DNA from: QNZT01 sp964573205
Lineage (GTDB): Bacteria > Campylobacterota > Campylobacteria > Campylobacterales > QNZT01
Length of the DNA stretch: 64,000 nt
Direction: 5' to 3'
NCBI GenBank assembly: GCA_964573205.1
Contig: CAZNIT010000047.1
Span: 1 to 64,000, forward strand
This document shows positions 43,216 through 51,938 of the stretch, in pieces; the stretch's first letter is position 1, and each line of letters starts with the position of its first letter. The notes beneath the pieces are model-generated. The model made no database searches and had not been told where the DNA came from. It saw only the letters and a list, made by a program, of their open reading frames with translations. The position numbers and the translations under genes are program-made.

Positions 43216-43242
43216 TCATCCGGTATAAACTATACCGGATGA
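43216..43242 (+). terminator. hairpin after surface lipoprotein copy 1
   Basis: An 11-bp perfect stem (TCATCCGGTAT with ATACCGGATGA, 5-nt loop) 14 nt past the stop, followed by ATAAAAAAT. The run is A-rich rather than U-rich on this strand, so it may be a weak terminator or processing hairpin. The rest of the 240-nt gap is AT-rich, with two copies of ATGCAATA 11 nt apart (43378, 43389). Confidence 0.55.
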
Positions 43243-43441
43243 ATAAAAAATCGACAAAACATGAAAAAAATAGCTTTTTTTAAAAATCTTCATTTTAAAA
43301 ACTTTATATAAAAATATTTTTTATTAAATTATTTAACCAATCAAGATAATATTTTCTGAATATTTCATTAATTTATCATGCAATATTTATGCAATAAATT
43401 ACTGTTAAGATTTTAATATAAAAATTTTAACGGAGGTAATT

Positions 43442-45304
43442 ATGAGACATATTAAAAGTAGTGCCACACTAGCTTTTATCTTAGCGGCGGGAATGGCTTT
43501 TTCAGGATGCGGCGGAGGTTCTTCAACTGCCGTAGGAGCGACGGGTACTTTTGCTTTTACATCTCCTTCAACCGCAAACGTAACCATAGGTGAATCAAGA
43601 GCGATCGATGTCGATGCCGTAGATCCGGCCGGAAACAGTGTCGTTTACGCACTCTCCGGTACGGATGCGGATAAATTTTCGATAGACTCAAACGGAGTAG
43701 TAAGCTTTAAAACAGGAGCCGTTGCGGGAGTTTACAATATTACGGTTATCGCGCAAGCCGGAGGCAAAAGCATATCCCAAGATATTACCATTACGGTCAC
43801 CGTACCGGTAAATCATGCGCCCGTAATTACCAGTGCCGCAAGTGTAAGCGTTGCTGAAAATCAACTAAACGCCATAGATATCGATGCTACCGATGCCGAC
43901 GGCGACACCATAACCTATTCGATTAACGGTGGAGATTCCGCAAGTTTTACGATAAATCCAAACAGCGGAGTCGTTCTTTTTAAGAGCGCACCCGATTATG
44001 AGACGAAAAAAATTTACAATTTTATCGCTAGTGCCAACGACGGTGTAGCTTCAACCACCCAAAATGTAACTATAAACGTTACGGATGTGGCTGAAGGTTC
44101 CGCACCCGTTATCACCACTCCATCGACGGCCAGTGTGGACGAGAATCAAAAAAGTGCGATAGATATCGACGCTACCGATATTGACGGCGATACTATAGTT
44201 TACTCGATTCAAGGGGGTGCGGACGGAGGAAGCTTCGATATAAATTCGTCAACGGGCGTGGTAACTTTTAAAGTGGCTCCGGATTACGAAACTAAAAACA
44301 GTTACTCCTTTACGGTAGGAGCTAGTGACGCAACTTCAACCACAACAAAAGATATAACGATATCCATCAACGATCTTCAAGGTGGAAGTTTGGTTTTTAA
44401 AACAGGACAAACTCTCAAATATCTTCCCGGCGACGACGGTGACTACCAATACGGACTCGATAGAAATTTCACGAGCGAGGGTATATATATGAATTTTCCG
44501 ATTTTTATAGACACACGCGTACTTATCGAAAACGTAACGAAAGTTTCATGGAGAAACGACAACTACATAACTACGAAAAATTATCAAGATGCCGCAAACT
44601 ATTGTAACGGGTTAAACTACAATGGTAAAACCGACTGGCGACTTCCGACCGTCGATGAGCTGATATCCATAGCAGACAGAGGAGATGATAACTATTTCGG
44701 CGCTTTTAACAATATAAAAACGGATAAATTCTACTGGTCGAGCACACCTTATAAAAAAGCGGCGAATAAACACTTTACTTTCAGTTTCAAGCTCGGTAAC
44801 GACTCGGTAGGATCGGACTCAACCGCTAAATATGTTACTTGCGTAAGAAAGGATTTTACTTTAAGTCCCGTCTTTCCATTTCAACCCAGATTTACAAGAC
44901 CAGGCATATTTGGGGCGGGAAATGTCGTAACCGACTCGAAAACGAAACTACAGTGGCTAGATCCGACTAACACTTTTGGTTTCCCGGTTCTTCTCTTTCC
45001 ATCTTCCGGTACTTGGCAACAAGCTATCGAAGGATGCAATAATTTATCGGCCGACGGCAAAAGTGACTGGAGACTTCCGAATATAAACGAACTTTTAACT
45101 ATCGTCGATCGTTCAAAAAACGGTACAAACGCTTTTTACGATATTTTCGATACGGTAGCTGCGGATACCTACTTCTCCTCAACAACACGTCAAGACGATC
45201 CTACAAAAGCTTGGGGAGTGGATTTCGCAACCGGTCAAGATGTAGCCTCGGTACCTAAAGCAAGCGTCAAAAAATATAGATGCGTGCGATCTCTCGGGGA
45301 CTAA
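43442..45304 (+). CDS. surface lipoprotein: cadherin-like repeats plus two DUF1566 domains (copy 2)
   Basis: A 620-residue paralogue of the preceding protein: lipobox FSGC, three cadherin-like repeats (about 35-125, 128-220, 222-315; DADGDTITYS, DIDGDTIVYS) and two DUF1566 domains (TDWRLPTVDELI, SDWRLPNINELL) ending RCVRSLGD. Differences concentrate in the DUF1566 domains, including inserted loops (MNFPIFIDTR, FGFPVLLFPSS), while the repeats stay close. GGAGGT precedes the ATG. It is a separate transcription unit or read-through partner of copy 1. Tandem divergence at the tip domain suggests ligand variation. Confidence 0.85.
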   Translation: MRHIKSSATLAFILAAGMAFSGCGGGSSTAVGATGTFAFTSPSTANVTIGESRAIDVDAVDPAGNSVVYALSGTDADKFSIDSNGVVSFKTGAVAGVYNITVIAQAGGKSISQDITITVTVPVNHAPVITSAASVSVAENQLNAIDIDATDADGDTITYSINGGDSASFTINPNSGVVLFKSAPDYETKKIYNFIASANDGVASTTQNVTINVTDVAEGSAPVITTPSTASVDENQKSAIDIDATDIDGDTIVYSIQGGADGGSFDINSSTGVVTFKVAPDYETKNSYSFTVGASDATSTTTKDITISINDLQGGSLVFKTGQTLKYLPGDDGDYQYGLDRNFTSEGIYMNFPIFIDTRVLIENVTKVSWRNDNYITTKNYQDAANYCNGLNYNGKTDWRLPTVDELISIADRGDDNYFGAFNNIKTDKFYWSSTPYKKAANKHFTFSFKLGNDSVGSDSTAKYVTCVRKDFTLSPVFPFQPRFTRPGIFGAGNVVTDSKTKLQWLDPTNTFGFPVLLFPSSGTWQQAIEGCNNLSADGKSDWRLPNINELLTIVDRSKNGTNAFYDIFDTVAADTYFSSTTRQDDPTKAWGVDFATGQDVASVPKASVKKYRCVRSLGD

Positions 45305-45314
45305 ATTACCACAT

Positions 45315-45343
45315 ATCGTGCGGTATGAAACATATCGCACGAT
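45315..45343. terminator. 13-bp hairpin between convergent genes
   Basis: ATCGTGCGGTATG pairs with CATATCGCACGAT around an AAA loop (one G-U pair), 11 nt after the lipoprotein stop and 7 nt before the stop of the convergent OmpA-family gene. U-tracts are weak on both sides, but position and stability fit a shared terminator. Confidence 0.65.
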
Positions 45344-45349
45344 TGAACT

Positions 45350-46150
45350 TTATCTATGCATACTCTCCGGCTCCACACCCTTTTCAAGTATCACTATTTC
45401 GACGCGTCTGTTTCTTTGTCTTCCCGCCGCATCGGCATTTGAGACTACCGGATAGATTTCTCCGTAACCAAGAGCCGTGATTCTATCCTCATCTATACCT
45501 TTTTCCACCAACGCCTCTTTTACCGACTGTGCTCTTCTTAACGAAAGATCGATGTTATACGTAGCACTTCCGACATCATCCGTATGGCCTTCTACAAGAA
45601 CCTTCCTATCGGGATTGTCTTTCAAAAACTCCACCAATTTATCTATAGCTCTTTTTGATCCCGGTAAAAGTGCCGCTTTACCGCTTTCAAAAAGTACGTC
45701 TCCCAGAGTAAGAACCAAACCTCTATTTGTCTGTTTGGCGTTCAACTCCTCGAGCTCTTTGAGTTTCGCTTTTGTCTGCCGCATCTGTTTTTGAAGAAGT
45801 AAAAGCTGCGTCTCTTTTTGATCTAAAAGCGCTTTTTGTTTTTCAACTTTCAACTTCCGTATCTGATTTTTTAGATGTTCTCTTCTCGCGCTCTCTTTGA
45901 CCACTTCGATTTCATGATTTAACAAATACGCTAAATGACGTGCCTCTTTTTCATCTTTTGCATTGCGACTTAGTTGGTAGATCTTTTCCGCCTCAAAAAG
46001 AGCCAAAGGAGCCGTATCCGAAATGGAGGGATCGTTTTTTATTCTCATGTATGTCTGTTGGGCGTTTTTTAGACTCGGTGTAACAGCCGGTTTAGAGCTA
46101 CAACCGCCGATAAAAAGAAGCGCTATGGCGATATAAATTATTTTATTCAT
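45350..46150 (-). CDS. OmpA-family lipoprotein with DUF4398-like N-terminus
   Basis: A 266-residue lipoprotein (lipobox IGGCSS). Residues about 25-100 are a helical DUF4398-like region, about 100-145 a long charged coiled coil (KLKVEKQKALLDQKETQLLL), and about 150-255 an OmpA peptidoglycan-binding domain with VEGHTDDVGSATYN and RRAQSVKEAL...RNRRVEI. It should anchor the outer membrane to peptidoglycan. It is the second gene after a short DUF4398 lipoprotein gene, with a 3-nt gap, so both probably work together in the envelope. Confidence 0.9.
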   Translation of the reverse strand: MNKIIYIAIALLFIGGCSSKPAVTPSLKNAQQTYMRIKNDPSISDTAPLALFEAEKIYQLSRNAKDEKEARHLAYLLNHEIEVVKESARREHLKNQIRKLKVEKQKALLDQKETQLLLLQKQMRQTKAKLKELEELNAKQTNRGLVLTLGDVLFESGKAALLPGSKRAIDKLVEFLKDNPDRKVLVEGHTDDVGSATYNIDLSLRRAQSVKEALVEKGIDEDRITALGYGEIYPVVSNADAAGRQRNRRVEIVILEKGVEPESMHR

Positions 46151-46153
46151 GCT

Positions 46154-46522
46154 CTATTCTCCTTTTGCTTCATCGATAGTCACAAAATCTTTTTTTACTC
46201 TTTTTAATTCGATATCAAGTTTATCAAGCTCTTTTTTAAGCTCAAAATTCGTCGCTTTTATTTTTGCTACTCTGGCATCGGCAGTAGCTTTTTGCGCTAG
46301 AATTTTCGCCTCTTCATACGATTTCTCTTTCATTTTGCGCTGAGCCGCCAACAGTTCGTTTTTCGCTTTTTGAAAATAACTTTGAGCCTCTTTGTTATCT
46401 TTTGCATTTTGGGCGTCAAGTAGTGCCATTTTCGCTCGTTGGATATCCTCCAAAGGCGGTGTCGAACTTGCACAACCGCTTAAAAAGAGTATGAAAACAA
46501 GTGTAAATAGAGTTTTATACAA
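46154..46522 (-). CDS. small DUF4398 lipoprotein
   Basis: A 122-residue lipoprotein with lipobox LSGCASS and an otherwise helical, charged DUF4398 domain (AKMALLDAQNAKDNKEAQSY, YEEAKILAQKATADARVA). The domain resembles the N-terminal part of the OmpA-family protein encoded directly downstream, suggesting a shared origin or an interaction through helices. Function of DUF4398 is unknown. The upstream gap to the divergent MORN gene is 94 nt and should hold both promoters (GATATAATAAT near 46559-46569). Confidence 0.82.
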   Translation of the reverse strand: MYKTLFTLVFILFLSGCASSTPPLEDIQRAKMALLDAQNAKDNKEAQSYFQKAKNELLAAQRKMKEKSYEEAKILAQKATADARVAKIKATNFELKKELDKLDIELKRVKKDFVTIDEAKGE

Positions 46523-46616
46523 ATTGTATCTCCTTGTATTGCATTACAATAAGCTTCATGATATAATAATTTTATTAAATAATTTATGTAAATCAAACTA
46601 CAAATAAAGGATATGT

Positions 46617-47183
46617 GTGCAAAAAAAAATATGCTCGGGACTTTTTGTAGCTACTTTGGCGGCTTCAACCCTTCTAGCGGTCACCTCAAAAGAGTTTTAC
46701 GATAACGGAAAAGTCAAATATGAGATAACGTACAAAGACGGTATGAAAAACGGTATAACAAAAGAGTACTACCCAAGCGGAAAGTTAAAAGCGAAATGGA
46801 GCTATAAAAACGATCTTCTAAACGGTATCAGCATTATCTATGACGAAAACGGTATGAAAATTCAAGAAGTCGCTTTCGTCAATTCCAAACAAGAGGGCAT
46901 TTCTAAAAAATATGACAAAAACGGCAAACTTCTCATAGAGTCGCAATACAAAGACAATACACTAAACGGTATAACCAAAGAGTATGAAAACGGCAAATTG
47001 ACGGCAAAATGGAATTATAAAAACGGTTTACGAGACGGAATCGGTATTATCTATTATCCAAACGGAAAGAAAAAACTGGAGATAACTTACAAAAACGGTA
47101 AATTTGACGGAGTTACGAAAGAGTACGATGCAGATGGAAAATTAAAGGCTCAATGGAACTATAAAAACGGAGAATTAAATTAG
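46617..47183 (+). CDS. exported MORN-type repeat protein (YwqK-like)
   Basis: A 188-residue protein with a signal peptide (about 1-21) followed by about seven 22-24-residue repeats of the MORN_2/YwqK type, each of the form EYYxxGKLKAKWxYKNGxxxGI. YwqK-family proteins have been annotated as antitoxins of polymorphic toxin systems, but no toxin gene is adjacent here and the signal peptide points to a periplasmic or outer-membrane place. It starts with GTG at 46617, 6 nt after AAAGG. The role is unknown; protein-protein or lipid contact through the repeats is plausible. Confidence 0.8.
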   Translation: MQKKICSGLFVATLAASTLLAVTSKEFYDNGKVKYEITYKDGMKNGITKEYYPSGKLKAKWSYKNDLLNGISIIYDENGMKIQEVAFVNSKQEGISKKYDKNGKLLIESQYKDNTLNGITKEYENGKLTAKWNYKNGLRDGIGIIYYPNGKKKLEITYKNGKFDGVTKEYDADGKLKAQWNYKNGELN

Positions 47184-47223
47184 AGTATTAGTATAGTTTA
47201 ATAAATTTTTATGCTTATGTATG

Positions 47224-47251
47224 TATAATTGTCCTTCAATTTTAAATTGAA
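47224..47251 (+). promoter_or_regulatory. rpsO promoter -10 and 17-nt palindrome
   Basis: TATAAT at 47224-47229 is followed by TTCAATTTTAAATTGAA (47235-47251), an exact 8-bp inverted repeat around one base. In the transcript it would start near or at this palindrome, about 20 nt before AGGAGG. S15 genes are often autoregulated through leader structures, so a small regulatory hairpin is possible. Confidence 0.5.
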
Positions 47252-47272
47252 AATACCAATCAGGAGGTCGTT

Positions 47273-47545
47273 ATGGCTTTGGATTCGGCTAAAAAGTCTG
47301 AAATCGTTAAACAATTTGGCAGAGGTGAGAACGATACCGGTTCTCCGGAAGTGCAGATAGCTCTTCTTTCAAACAGAATCGCATATTTAACTGAGCATCT
47401 AAAAGAGAATAAAAAAGACCACAGCTCAAGGCTTGGGCTTTTAAAGCTCGTAGGTCAAAGAAAAAGACTTATGAGATATCTCAAAAAGAAAGATTATGAA
47501 AAATATGTAGAGGTAATCAAAGCTCTGGGCATCAGAGGAAAATAA
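47273..47545 (+). CDS. rpsO: 30S ribosomal protein S15
   Basis: A 90-residue primary 16S rRNA-binding protein of the small subunit. The characteristic segments RGENDTGSPEVQIALLSNRI, HSSRLGLLKLVGQRKRLM and YLKKKDYEKY are complete. AGGAGG lies 6-7 nt before the ATG. Standalone gene with its own promoter (TATAAT at 47224) and a strong terminator. In many bacteria pnp follows rpsO; here it does not. Confidence 0.98.
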   Translation: MALDSAKKSEIVKQFGRGENDTGSPEVQIALLSNRIAYLTEHLKENKKDHSSRLGLLKLVGQRKRLMRYLKKKDYEKYVEVIKALGIRGK

Positions 47546-47551
47546 AAAACT

Positions 47552-47581
47552 CAAAAGAGCGTATCATAATACGCTCTTTTG
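47552..47581. terminator. bidirectional terminator between rpsO and ppk2
   Basis: A perfect 12-bp stem CAAAAGAGCGTA/TACGCTCTTTTG with a 6-nt loop sits 6 nt past the rpsO stop and 11 nt before the convergent ppk2 stop. T-rich arm on the plus strand, A-tract preceding for the minus strand. Confidence 0.9.
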
Positions 47582-47592
47582 CCTCCCCCCGT

Positions 47593-48504
47593 TTAAATAT
47601 CCCTTTTAAAACTCTTTCGATGATACCTTTGGACGACATCGGGATCCGGATGAAGATTTACTTTCGTATTCTCTTTACCTTCATATGGAATAAGTGAAAG
47701 AACGTACCTTATGGATTCGAGTCTTGCCAATTTTTTATCGTTTGAATCGACGATTATCCAAGGACTGTACGAGTTATGAGTTCGTGAAAACATCTCGTCT
47801 TTGTAGTGAGTTATCTTATCCCACATCTTTTGCGCCTGTTTATCAACCGGACTTAATTTCCACTGTTTGAGGGGATTGTGTTCTCTCTCGTCGAATCTCC
47901 TTTGCTGGGTATCTTTTGAGATCGAAAACCAAAATTTTATGAGAATGATTCCGTCGTCTATAAGCGCATGTTCAATTTCGGGAACCTCTTTCATAAATCT
48001 TTCATACTGATCTTCGCTACAAAAACCGAAAACGGGCTCGACGATAGCGCGATTGTACCAACTTCTGTCAAAAAACGCTATCTCGCCGGGATTCGGAAGA
48101 TTTTGAAAATATCTTTGAAAATAAAACTGCCCTTTTTCTATGTCGCTGGGAGCCGGAAGCGCGACAACACGATACTTTCTTGGATTAAGATACATTATAA
48201 AACGCTTTATAGCTCCGCCTTTTCCGGCGGCATCCCTACCTTCATATATGATCATGAGCCGTTTTTTATTTTCATAAATCCAATTTTGCATCTTTATAAG
48301 CTCGATCTGAAGTTTTTTAAGCTCATCCTCATAAGCCATATCCCTTAAGACTTTCGCTATCTTTTTATGCTGTAATAGTCCCTTTACACCCTCTTTCGTA
48401 CGGAGTTTTCGAATTTTCGACTGAAGACTCTCAAGTCTCTCTTTCATCTGTGGATCTTGGATACGCTCTTTTAAAAAAAAGAGATCTTCAAAGAGTGTTT
48501 TCAT
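47593..48504 (-). CDS. ppk2: polyphosphate kinase 2
   Basis: A 303-residue PPK2-family kinase that moves phosphate between polyphosphate and nucleoside di- or triphosphates. The P-loop is YEGRDAAGKGGAI, the lid/Walker B region includes IAFFDRSWYNRAIVEP and the family pattern RYFQNLPNPGEI is intact. Single-domain class I-like length. N-terminal 80 residues are helical and charged. With the Ppx/GppA protein at 19216 it suggests polyphosphate turnover. A single gene between a shared terminator and a divergent EamA exporter. Confidence 0.95.
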   Translation of the reverse strand: MKTLFEDLFFLKERIQDPQMKERLESLQSKIRKLRTKEGVKGLLQHKKIAKVLRDMAYEDELKKLQIELIKMQNWIYENKKRLMIIYEGRDAAGKGGAIKRFIMYLNPRKYRVVALPAPSDIEKGQFYFQRYFQNLPNPGEIAFFDRSWYNRAIVEPVFGFCSEDQYERFMKEVPEIEHALIDDGIILIKFWFSISKDTQQRRFDEREHNPLKQWKLSPVDKQAQKMWDKITHYKDEMFSRTHNSYSPWIIVDSNDKKLARLESIRYVLSLIPYEGKENTKVNLHPDPDVVQRYHRKSFKRDI

Positions 48505-48618
48505 ATTTAACCTTAAAATATATAATTATCTATATATTATATCATGTTTATAAGCAATAGACTCTTTGGCAAAATATAATCGACTTTGAGTAAAATAACG
48601 CTTTTTCAAAGGAGATAA

Positions 48619-49500
48619 ATGATTTACGGATTTGACAAAGGTGTCTTTTTTATGTTCGTTTCGGCTCTTATATCGGCACTCAACGGCGCTGTCGCTAAGA
48701 TGCTCGGAGATGATCTAAGCGCTCTTGAGATCGTTTTTTTTCGCAATCTTTTCGGAATCATTTTTATACTCATAACTTTAAAACATACTCCTCCCAAGCT
48801 TAAGGGAGGACGTGCTTCTCTTCTTATCTGGCGCGGAATTTTCGGTTTTTGTGCACTACTTTTATTTTTTTATACGATTACGACCATCCCTTTGGGAGTG
48901 GCTATAACGCTAAATAAAACATCTCCCCTTTTTGTTGCCGTTTTAGCATTTTTGATTCTTAACGAAAAATTAAACTTTAAAGCCGTTTTCGCTCTGTTCA
49001 TAGGATTTTTCGGAGTGGTTTTAATCACGAAACCCACGGGCGCGCATGCAGGACTACCTCATTTGCTGGGGCTTTTGGGAGGTTTTCTCGCCGCCGCCGC
49101 TTATACGACCATAAGAAAAATAAAGCATATCTACGATTCAAGAATAATAGTTTTATCGTTTATGACTACAGGCGTCGTCATACCACTCGTACTATTTGGT
49201 ATATCGGAATTTTATTCACCTAAAAATCTTGAATTCTTGCTTAGTGAATTTATTATGCCCCATTCGCCTAAAATGTGGATTCTACTCTTTACCATAGGTA
49301 TAACCGCAACTCTATCTCAATGGCTTTTGACAAAAGCTTACAGCAGTTCAAACGCAGGCATAGTCGCCATAGCGGGCTACACCGTCATACCCTTTAGCAT
49401 CTTTTTCGGAACTCTTTTGGGAGATCGATTTCCCGATATCTATATACTTACGGGAATCGGCTTTATCGTCGTTTCCGGACTACTCGTCAAAAAAGGTTGA
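48619..49500 (+). CDS. EamA/DMT-family transporter
   Basis: A 293-residue ten-helix protein with two EamA repeats (about 10-140 and 150-290). RGIFGFCALLLFFYT and PLGVAITLNKTSPLFVAVLAF in the first half and TLSQWLLTKAYSSSNAGIVA in the second are family-typical. Probable exporter of a small metabolite; substrate not predictable. AAGGAG lies 6 nt before the ATG. The stop TGA and the stop of the convergent rhomboid gene form TGATCA, back to back with no spacer. Confidence 0.9.
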   Translation: MIYGFDKGVFFMFVSALISALNGAVAKMLGDDLSALEIVFFRNLFGIIFILITLKHTPPKLKGGRASLLIWRGIFGFCALLLFFYTITTIPLGVAITLNKTSPLFVAVLAFLILNEKLNFKAVFALFIGFFGVVLITKPTGAHAGLPHLLGLLGGFLAAAAYTTIRKIKHIYDSRIIVLSFMTTGVVIPLVLFGISEFYSPKNLEFLLSEFIMPHSPKMWILLFTIGITATLSQWLLTKAYSSSNAGIVAIAGYTVIPFSIFFGTLLGDRFPDIYILTGIGFIVVSGLLVKKG

Positions 49501-50010
49501 TCAAATCAAAAAACCAAGAACATAACCCGATGCGAAACCTATTAAATGTCCGTACCAAGCTACGGGCATTCCCATCAAAAGAGGTACGAAACTGATGATT
49601 AAAATGGCCGCGATCAAGCCGCCCCTAAGATGAGGATCTCTTTTTGCAAACCAACCAAAAAGAACACTGATTGCTCCGGACGCTCCGACGACATTATGTT
49701 CCAATCCGAAACTTTGCATAAAGTAAAAACTTAAAATACCGGTAGTCAAACCGCCCCCCAGATATATAATCAGATACTTAATATGGGCGTTCAACTCTTT
49801 TTCCAAAAGATATCCGAACTGAAACAATACGACCATATTCATACCAAGATGCGTTAAATTGGCATGCATAAACATCGATGTCAAAGGCTGCCAATAAGCC
49901 CCTTGTAGAAAATAGCCGTTTAGTCCGTACTTCATATGGCTAGTAGGATCATCCGTTAAGAAATAGACAACAACGTTCAAAGCTATTAAAATAGGTGTTA
50001 TGACGATCAT
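49501..50010 (-). CDS. rhomboid-family intramembrane serine protease
   Basis: A 169-residue six-helix rhomboid. The catalytic serine is in VGASGAISVLFGW and the histidine in WYGHLIGFASGYVLG; HANLTHLGMNMV provides the conserved HxxxN-type helix. The open frame reaches 50106, but ATG at 50010 overlaps the upstream methyltransferase stop (ATGA, 50007-50010) and starts with the first membrane helix, so the extension is rejected. Substrates are unknown; bacterial rhomboids process membrane proteins. Co-transcribed with the methyltransferase gene. Confidence 0.9.
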   Translation of the reverse strand: MIVITPILIALNVVVYFLTDDPTSHMKYGLNGYFLQGAYWQPLTSMFMHANLTHLGMNMVVLFQFGYLLEKELNAHIKYLIIYLGGGLTTGILSFYFMQSFGLEHNVVGASGAISVLFGWFAKRDPHLRGGLIAAILIISFVPLLMGMPVAWYGHLIGFASGYVLGFLI

Positions 50011-50579
50011 GACGACCCTTTTTTTCTTGCTGCTAGCGATGCTATCATCGATCTCTCTTTTTTCGGATTTGTCGAAAATCTCTCTTCGTAAAATAGTATA
50101 TCGCAACTTTTTTCAAAAAAATTTTTAAGTTCATGAGATTTTAAAAGAAATTTTTTGTTGATCGGTGAGGATTCGCTCGAACTATCCGACGTATATGTCT
50201 GCATCAATAAAACTCCGCCGTTTTTCAGGGCATCTACAATCTGTGGAAAAAGCGAACGCTGAAGAAAATATGTGCATACGATCAAATCGTAACTATCGCA
50301 TTCCAGTTCGTAAGTATCGAAATCTACCTCTTTTAAAAAGATGTTTTTTTCGTTCTCGAGAGTTTTAAGAGCCACATAACTAATATCCAGCGCATCCACT
50401 AAAAAACCTTCACCGGCTAAATACCTACTATGTCTTCCCATACCGCATGCGATATCAAGAGCTCTCTTGCCGCCGGCTTTTTTAGCGTACTCTATTACCA
50501 AAGATATGGGTTTTAAAGATATGTCGAAATCTCTATACTTCTTATCCCATTTTAATTTATCATACTTCGACATATTCAC
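50007..50579 (-). CDS. class I SAM-dependent methyltransferase (TehB-like)
   Basis: A 190-residue methyltransferase with motif I ALDIACGMGRHSRYLA, the acidic end of strand 2 (VDALDIS), motif II DLIVCTYFLQ and the post motif GGVLLMQTYTS. The WDKKYRDF opening is common in TehB/UbiE-like small methyltransferases. Substrate is unknown. Coupled to the rhomboid gene by a 4-nt overlap; the upstream 99-nt gap to the divergent CAP gene contains both promoters. Confidence 0.85.
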   Translation of the reverse strand: MNMSKYDKLKWDKKYRDFDISLKPISLVIEYAKKAGGKRALDIACGMGRHSRYLAGEGFLVDALDISYVALKTLENEKNIFLKEVDFDTYELECDSYDLIVCTYFLQRSLFPQIVDALKNGGVLLMQTYTSDSSSESSPINKKFLLKSHELKNFFEKSCDILFYEERFSTNPKKERSMIASLAARKKGSS

Positions 50580-50678
50580 TCTTTTTAAATATATTGTAAC
50601 ATTTTCATTTTATAATTAAATAACCGACAACTAAAAAATCTTCGATTTGGATATAATAATCTTTTTTAAGGAGAGCTT

Positions 50679-51938
50679 ATGACCATATTGATAATTTTAT
50701 CCGTCATATGTTTAAATGCGAACGCATTTTGGTTCAACTCTTCGACAAAACCCAAAATAATAGAGATCAAAGCCGAACCGTTAGATATGGAATTTGAAAA
50801 ATCAATGGCGTTTGATTATTTGAATACACTTCGCCAAAAAGCGGGTTTGTCAAAATATATTTACAACGAGCATCTCGAGAAAGCGGCGAACTCTCATGCC
50901 CTCTATCTAGTCCGAAACAAAGCTCTGGGGCATTACGAAAACGACTCGAGTAAAAATTTCACCGGTAAAACTCCGAAAGATAGAGTCCTGTTCGCAGGTT
51001 ACAACTCCACTTTCGTAATCGAAAACGTCTCTAACGATTCATTAAATTATAAAGATTCCATAGACGGACTCTTTTCGGCCATCTATCACCGTTTCGGATT
51101 TTTGGACTTTCAAAGCGACGAAATCGGTATCGGGGTAGCGCAAAATCCAAAAGATCCCGACATAAAAGCGTATGTTTATAATATGGGAATATACGAACTA
51201 AACGATCTTTGTTCACAAAAAAGTTATGACGGAGTAAAAAGTTATCTTTATAAAATATGTAAAAATCCCGATCATAAAATAAAAGAGAGTTCGTTTCATA
51301 AAGCTATGAACGCAAAAAAAGCCTCCTCGCAAAAGATCGTCGTCTATCCTTACGACAGGCAGGAAAATGTTCCGCCGGCCTTTTACAAAGAGAGTCCGGA
51401 TCCTCTGCCGGAATATGATGTCAGCGGTTTTCCCGTCAGTTTTCAATTTAACGACTATTTTTTCCAAAATGCAAAACTGACATCCCTCTCTCTCTTCGAC
51501 CAAAACGCTAAAGAGGTGGATGCGAAAATACTGTATCACAAAAACGATCCGAATAACTTGATCAAAAAACACCAATACGCACTTCTTCCGCTCAAACGAC
51601 TCTCCTACGACATGGAGTACAAAGTATCGGCAACCTATACGTCCGATGGTAAAAACTATACGAAAGAGTGGAATTTTAAAACGAAAAAACTCCCTAAACC
51701 GTTTTTCATTATCAAAAAAGATAGATCGAAAATCACGATATCGCCCGATATTGAATATACCTTATATTTCGAACCGCTAAACGCACATGATGTTTTAAAC
51801 GGTATGCGATTTCCGGCGGATTTGAAAATAAAATTCTTAGATCAAAACACGATACGAATAAAACTCGTTTCGAACAAAAAGGAGAGTTTTAAACTAATAA
51901 GCGGTAACAAAACGGTGGAAGTTTCAGTTAGACAATAA
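50679..51938 (+). CDS. exported CAP-domain protein with C-terminal Ig-like extension
   Basis: A 419-residue secreted protein. Signal peptide about 1-16 (ending NANAFWF). Residues about 40-170 form a CAP/SCP-PR1 domain: AFDYLNTLRQKAGLSKY, AANSHALYLVRNKALGHYEN and the second conserved histidine in AIYHRFGFLD. The rest (about 215-419) is beta-rich, with VSFQFNDYF, EYKVSATYTSDGKNYTKEW and similar Ig-like strands. CAP proteins bind sterols or lipids or have metal-dependent activity; role unknown here. AAGGAG precedes the ATG. Its stop lies inside the terminator at 51926-51962. Confidence 0.86.
   Translation: MTILIILSVICLNANAFWFNSSTKPKIIEIKAEPLDMEFEKSMAFDYLNTLRQKAGLSKYIYNEHLEKAANSHALYLVRNKALGHYENDSSKNFTGKTPKDRVLFAGYNSTFVIENVSNDSLNYKDSIDGLFSAIYHRFGFLDFQSDEIGIGVAQNPKDPDIKAYVYNMGIYELNDLCSQKSYDGVKSYLYKICKNPDHKIKESSFHKAMNAKKASSQKIVVYPYDRQENVPPAFYKESPDPLPEYDVSGFPVSFQFNDYFFQNAKLTSLSLFDQNAKEVDAKILYHKNDPNNLIKKHQYALLPLKRLSYDMEYKVSATYTSDGKNYTKEWNFKTKKLPKPFFIIKKDRSKITISPDIEYTLYFEPLNAHDVLNGMRFPADLKIKFLDQNTIRIKLVSNKKESFKLISGNKTVEVSVRQ

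Noticed and set aside
41800..44350. Repeats within and between the two surface lipoprotein genes considered as CRISPR or mobile repeats.
   Set aside because: They are diverged, in frame and encode cadherin-like protein repeats; there is no spacer pattern.
46680..47170. Short DNA repeats in the MORN gene considered as a tandem-repeat locus.
   Set aside because: The repeats are imperfect and keep a 22-24-residue protein period, so they reflect protein architecture.
50011..50106. Longer rhomboid frame starting at 50106.
   Set aside because: The extension overlaps the methyltransferase by about 100 nt, while ATG at 50010 forms a standard ATGA overlap and begins at the first membrane helix.
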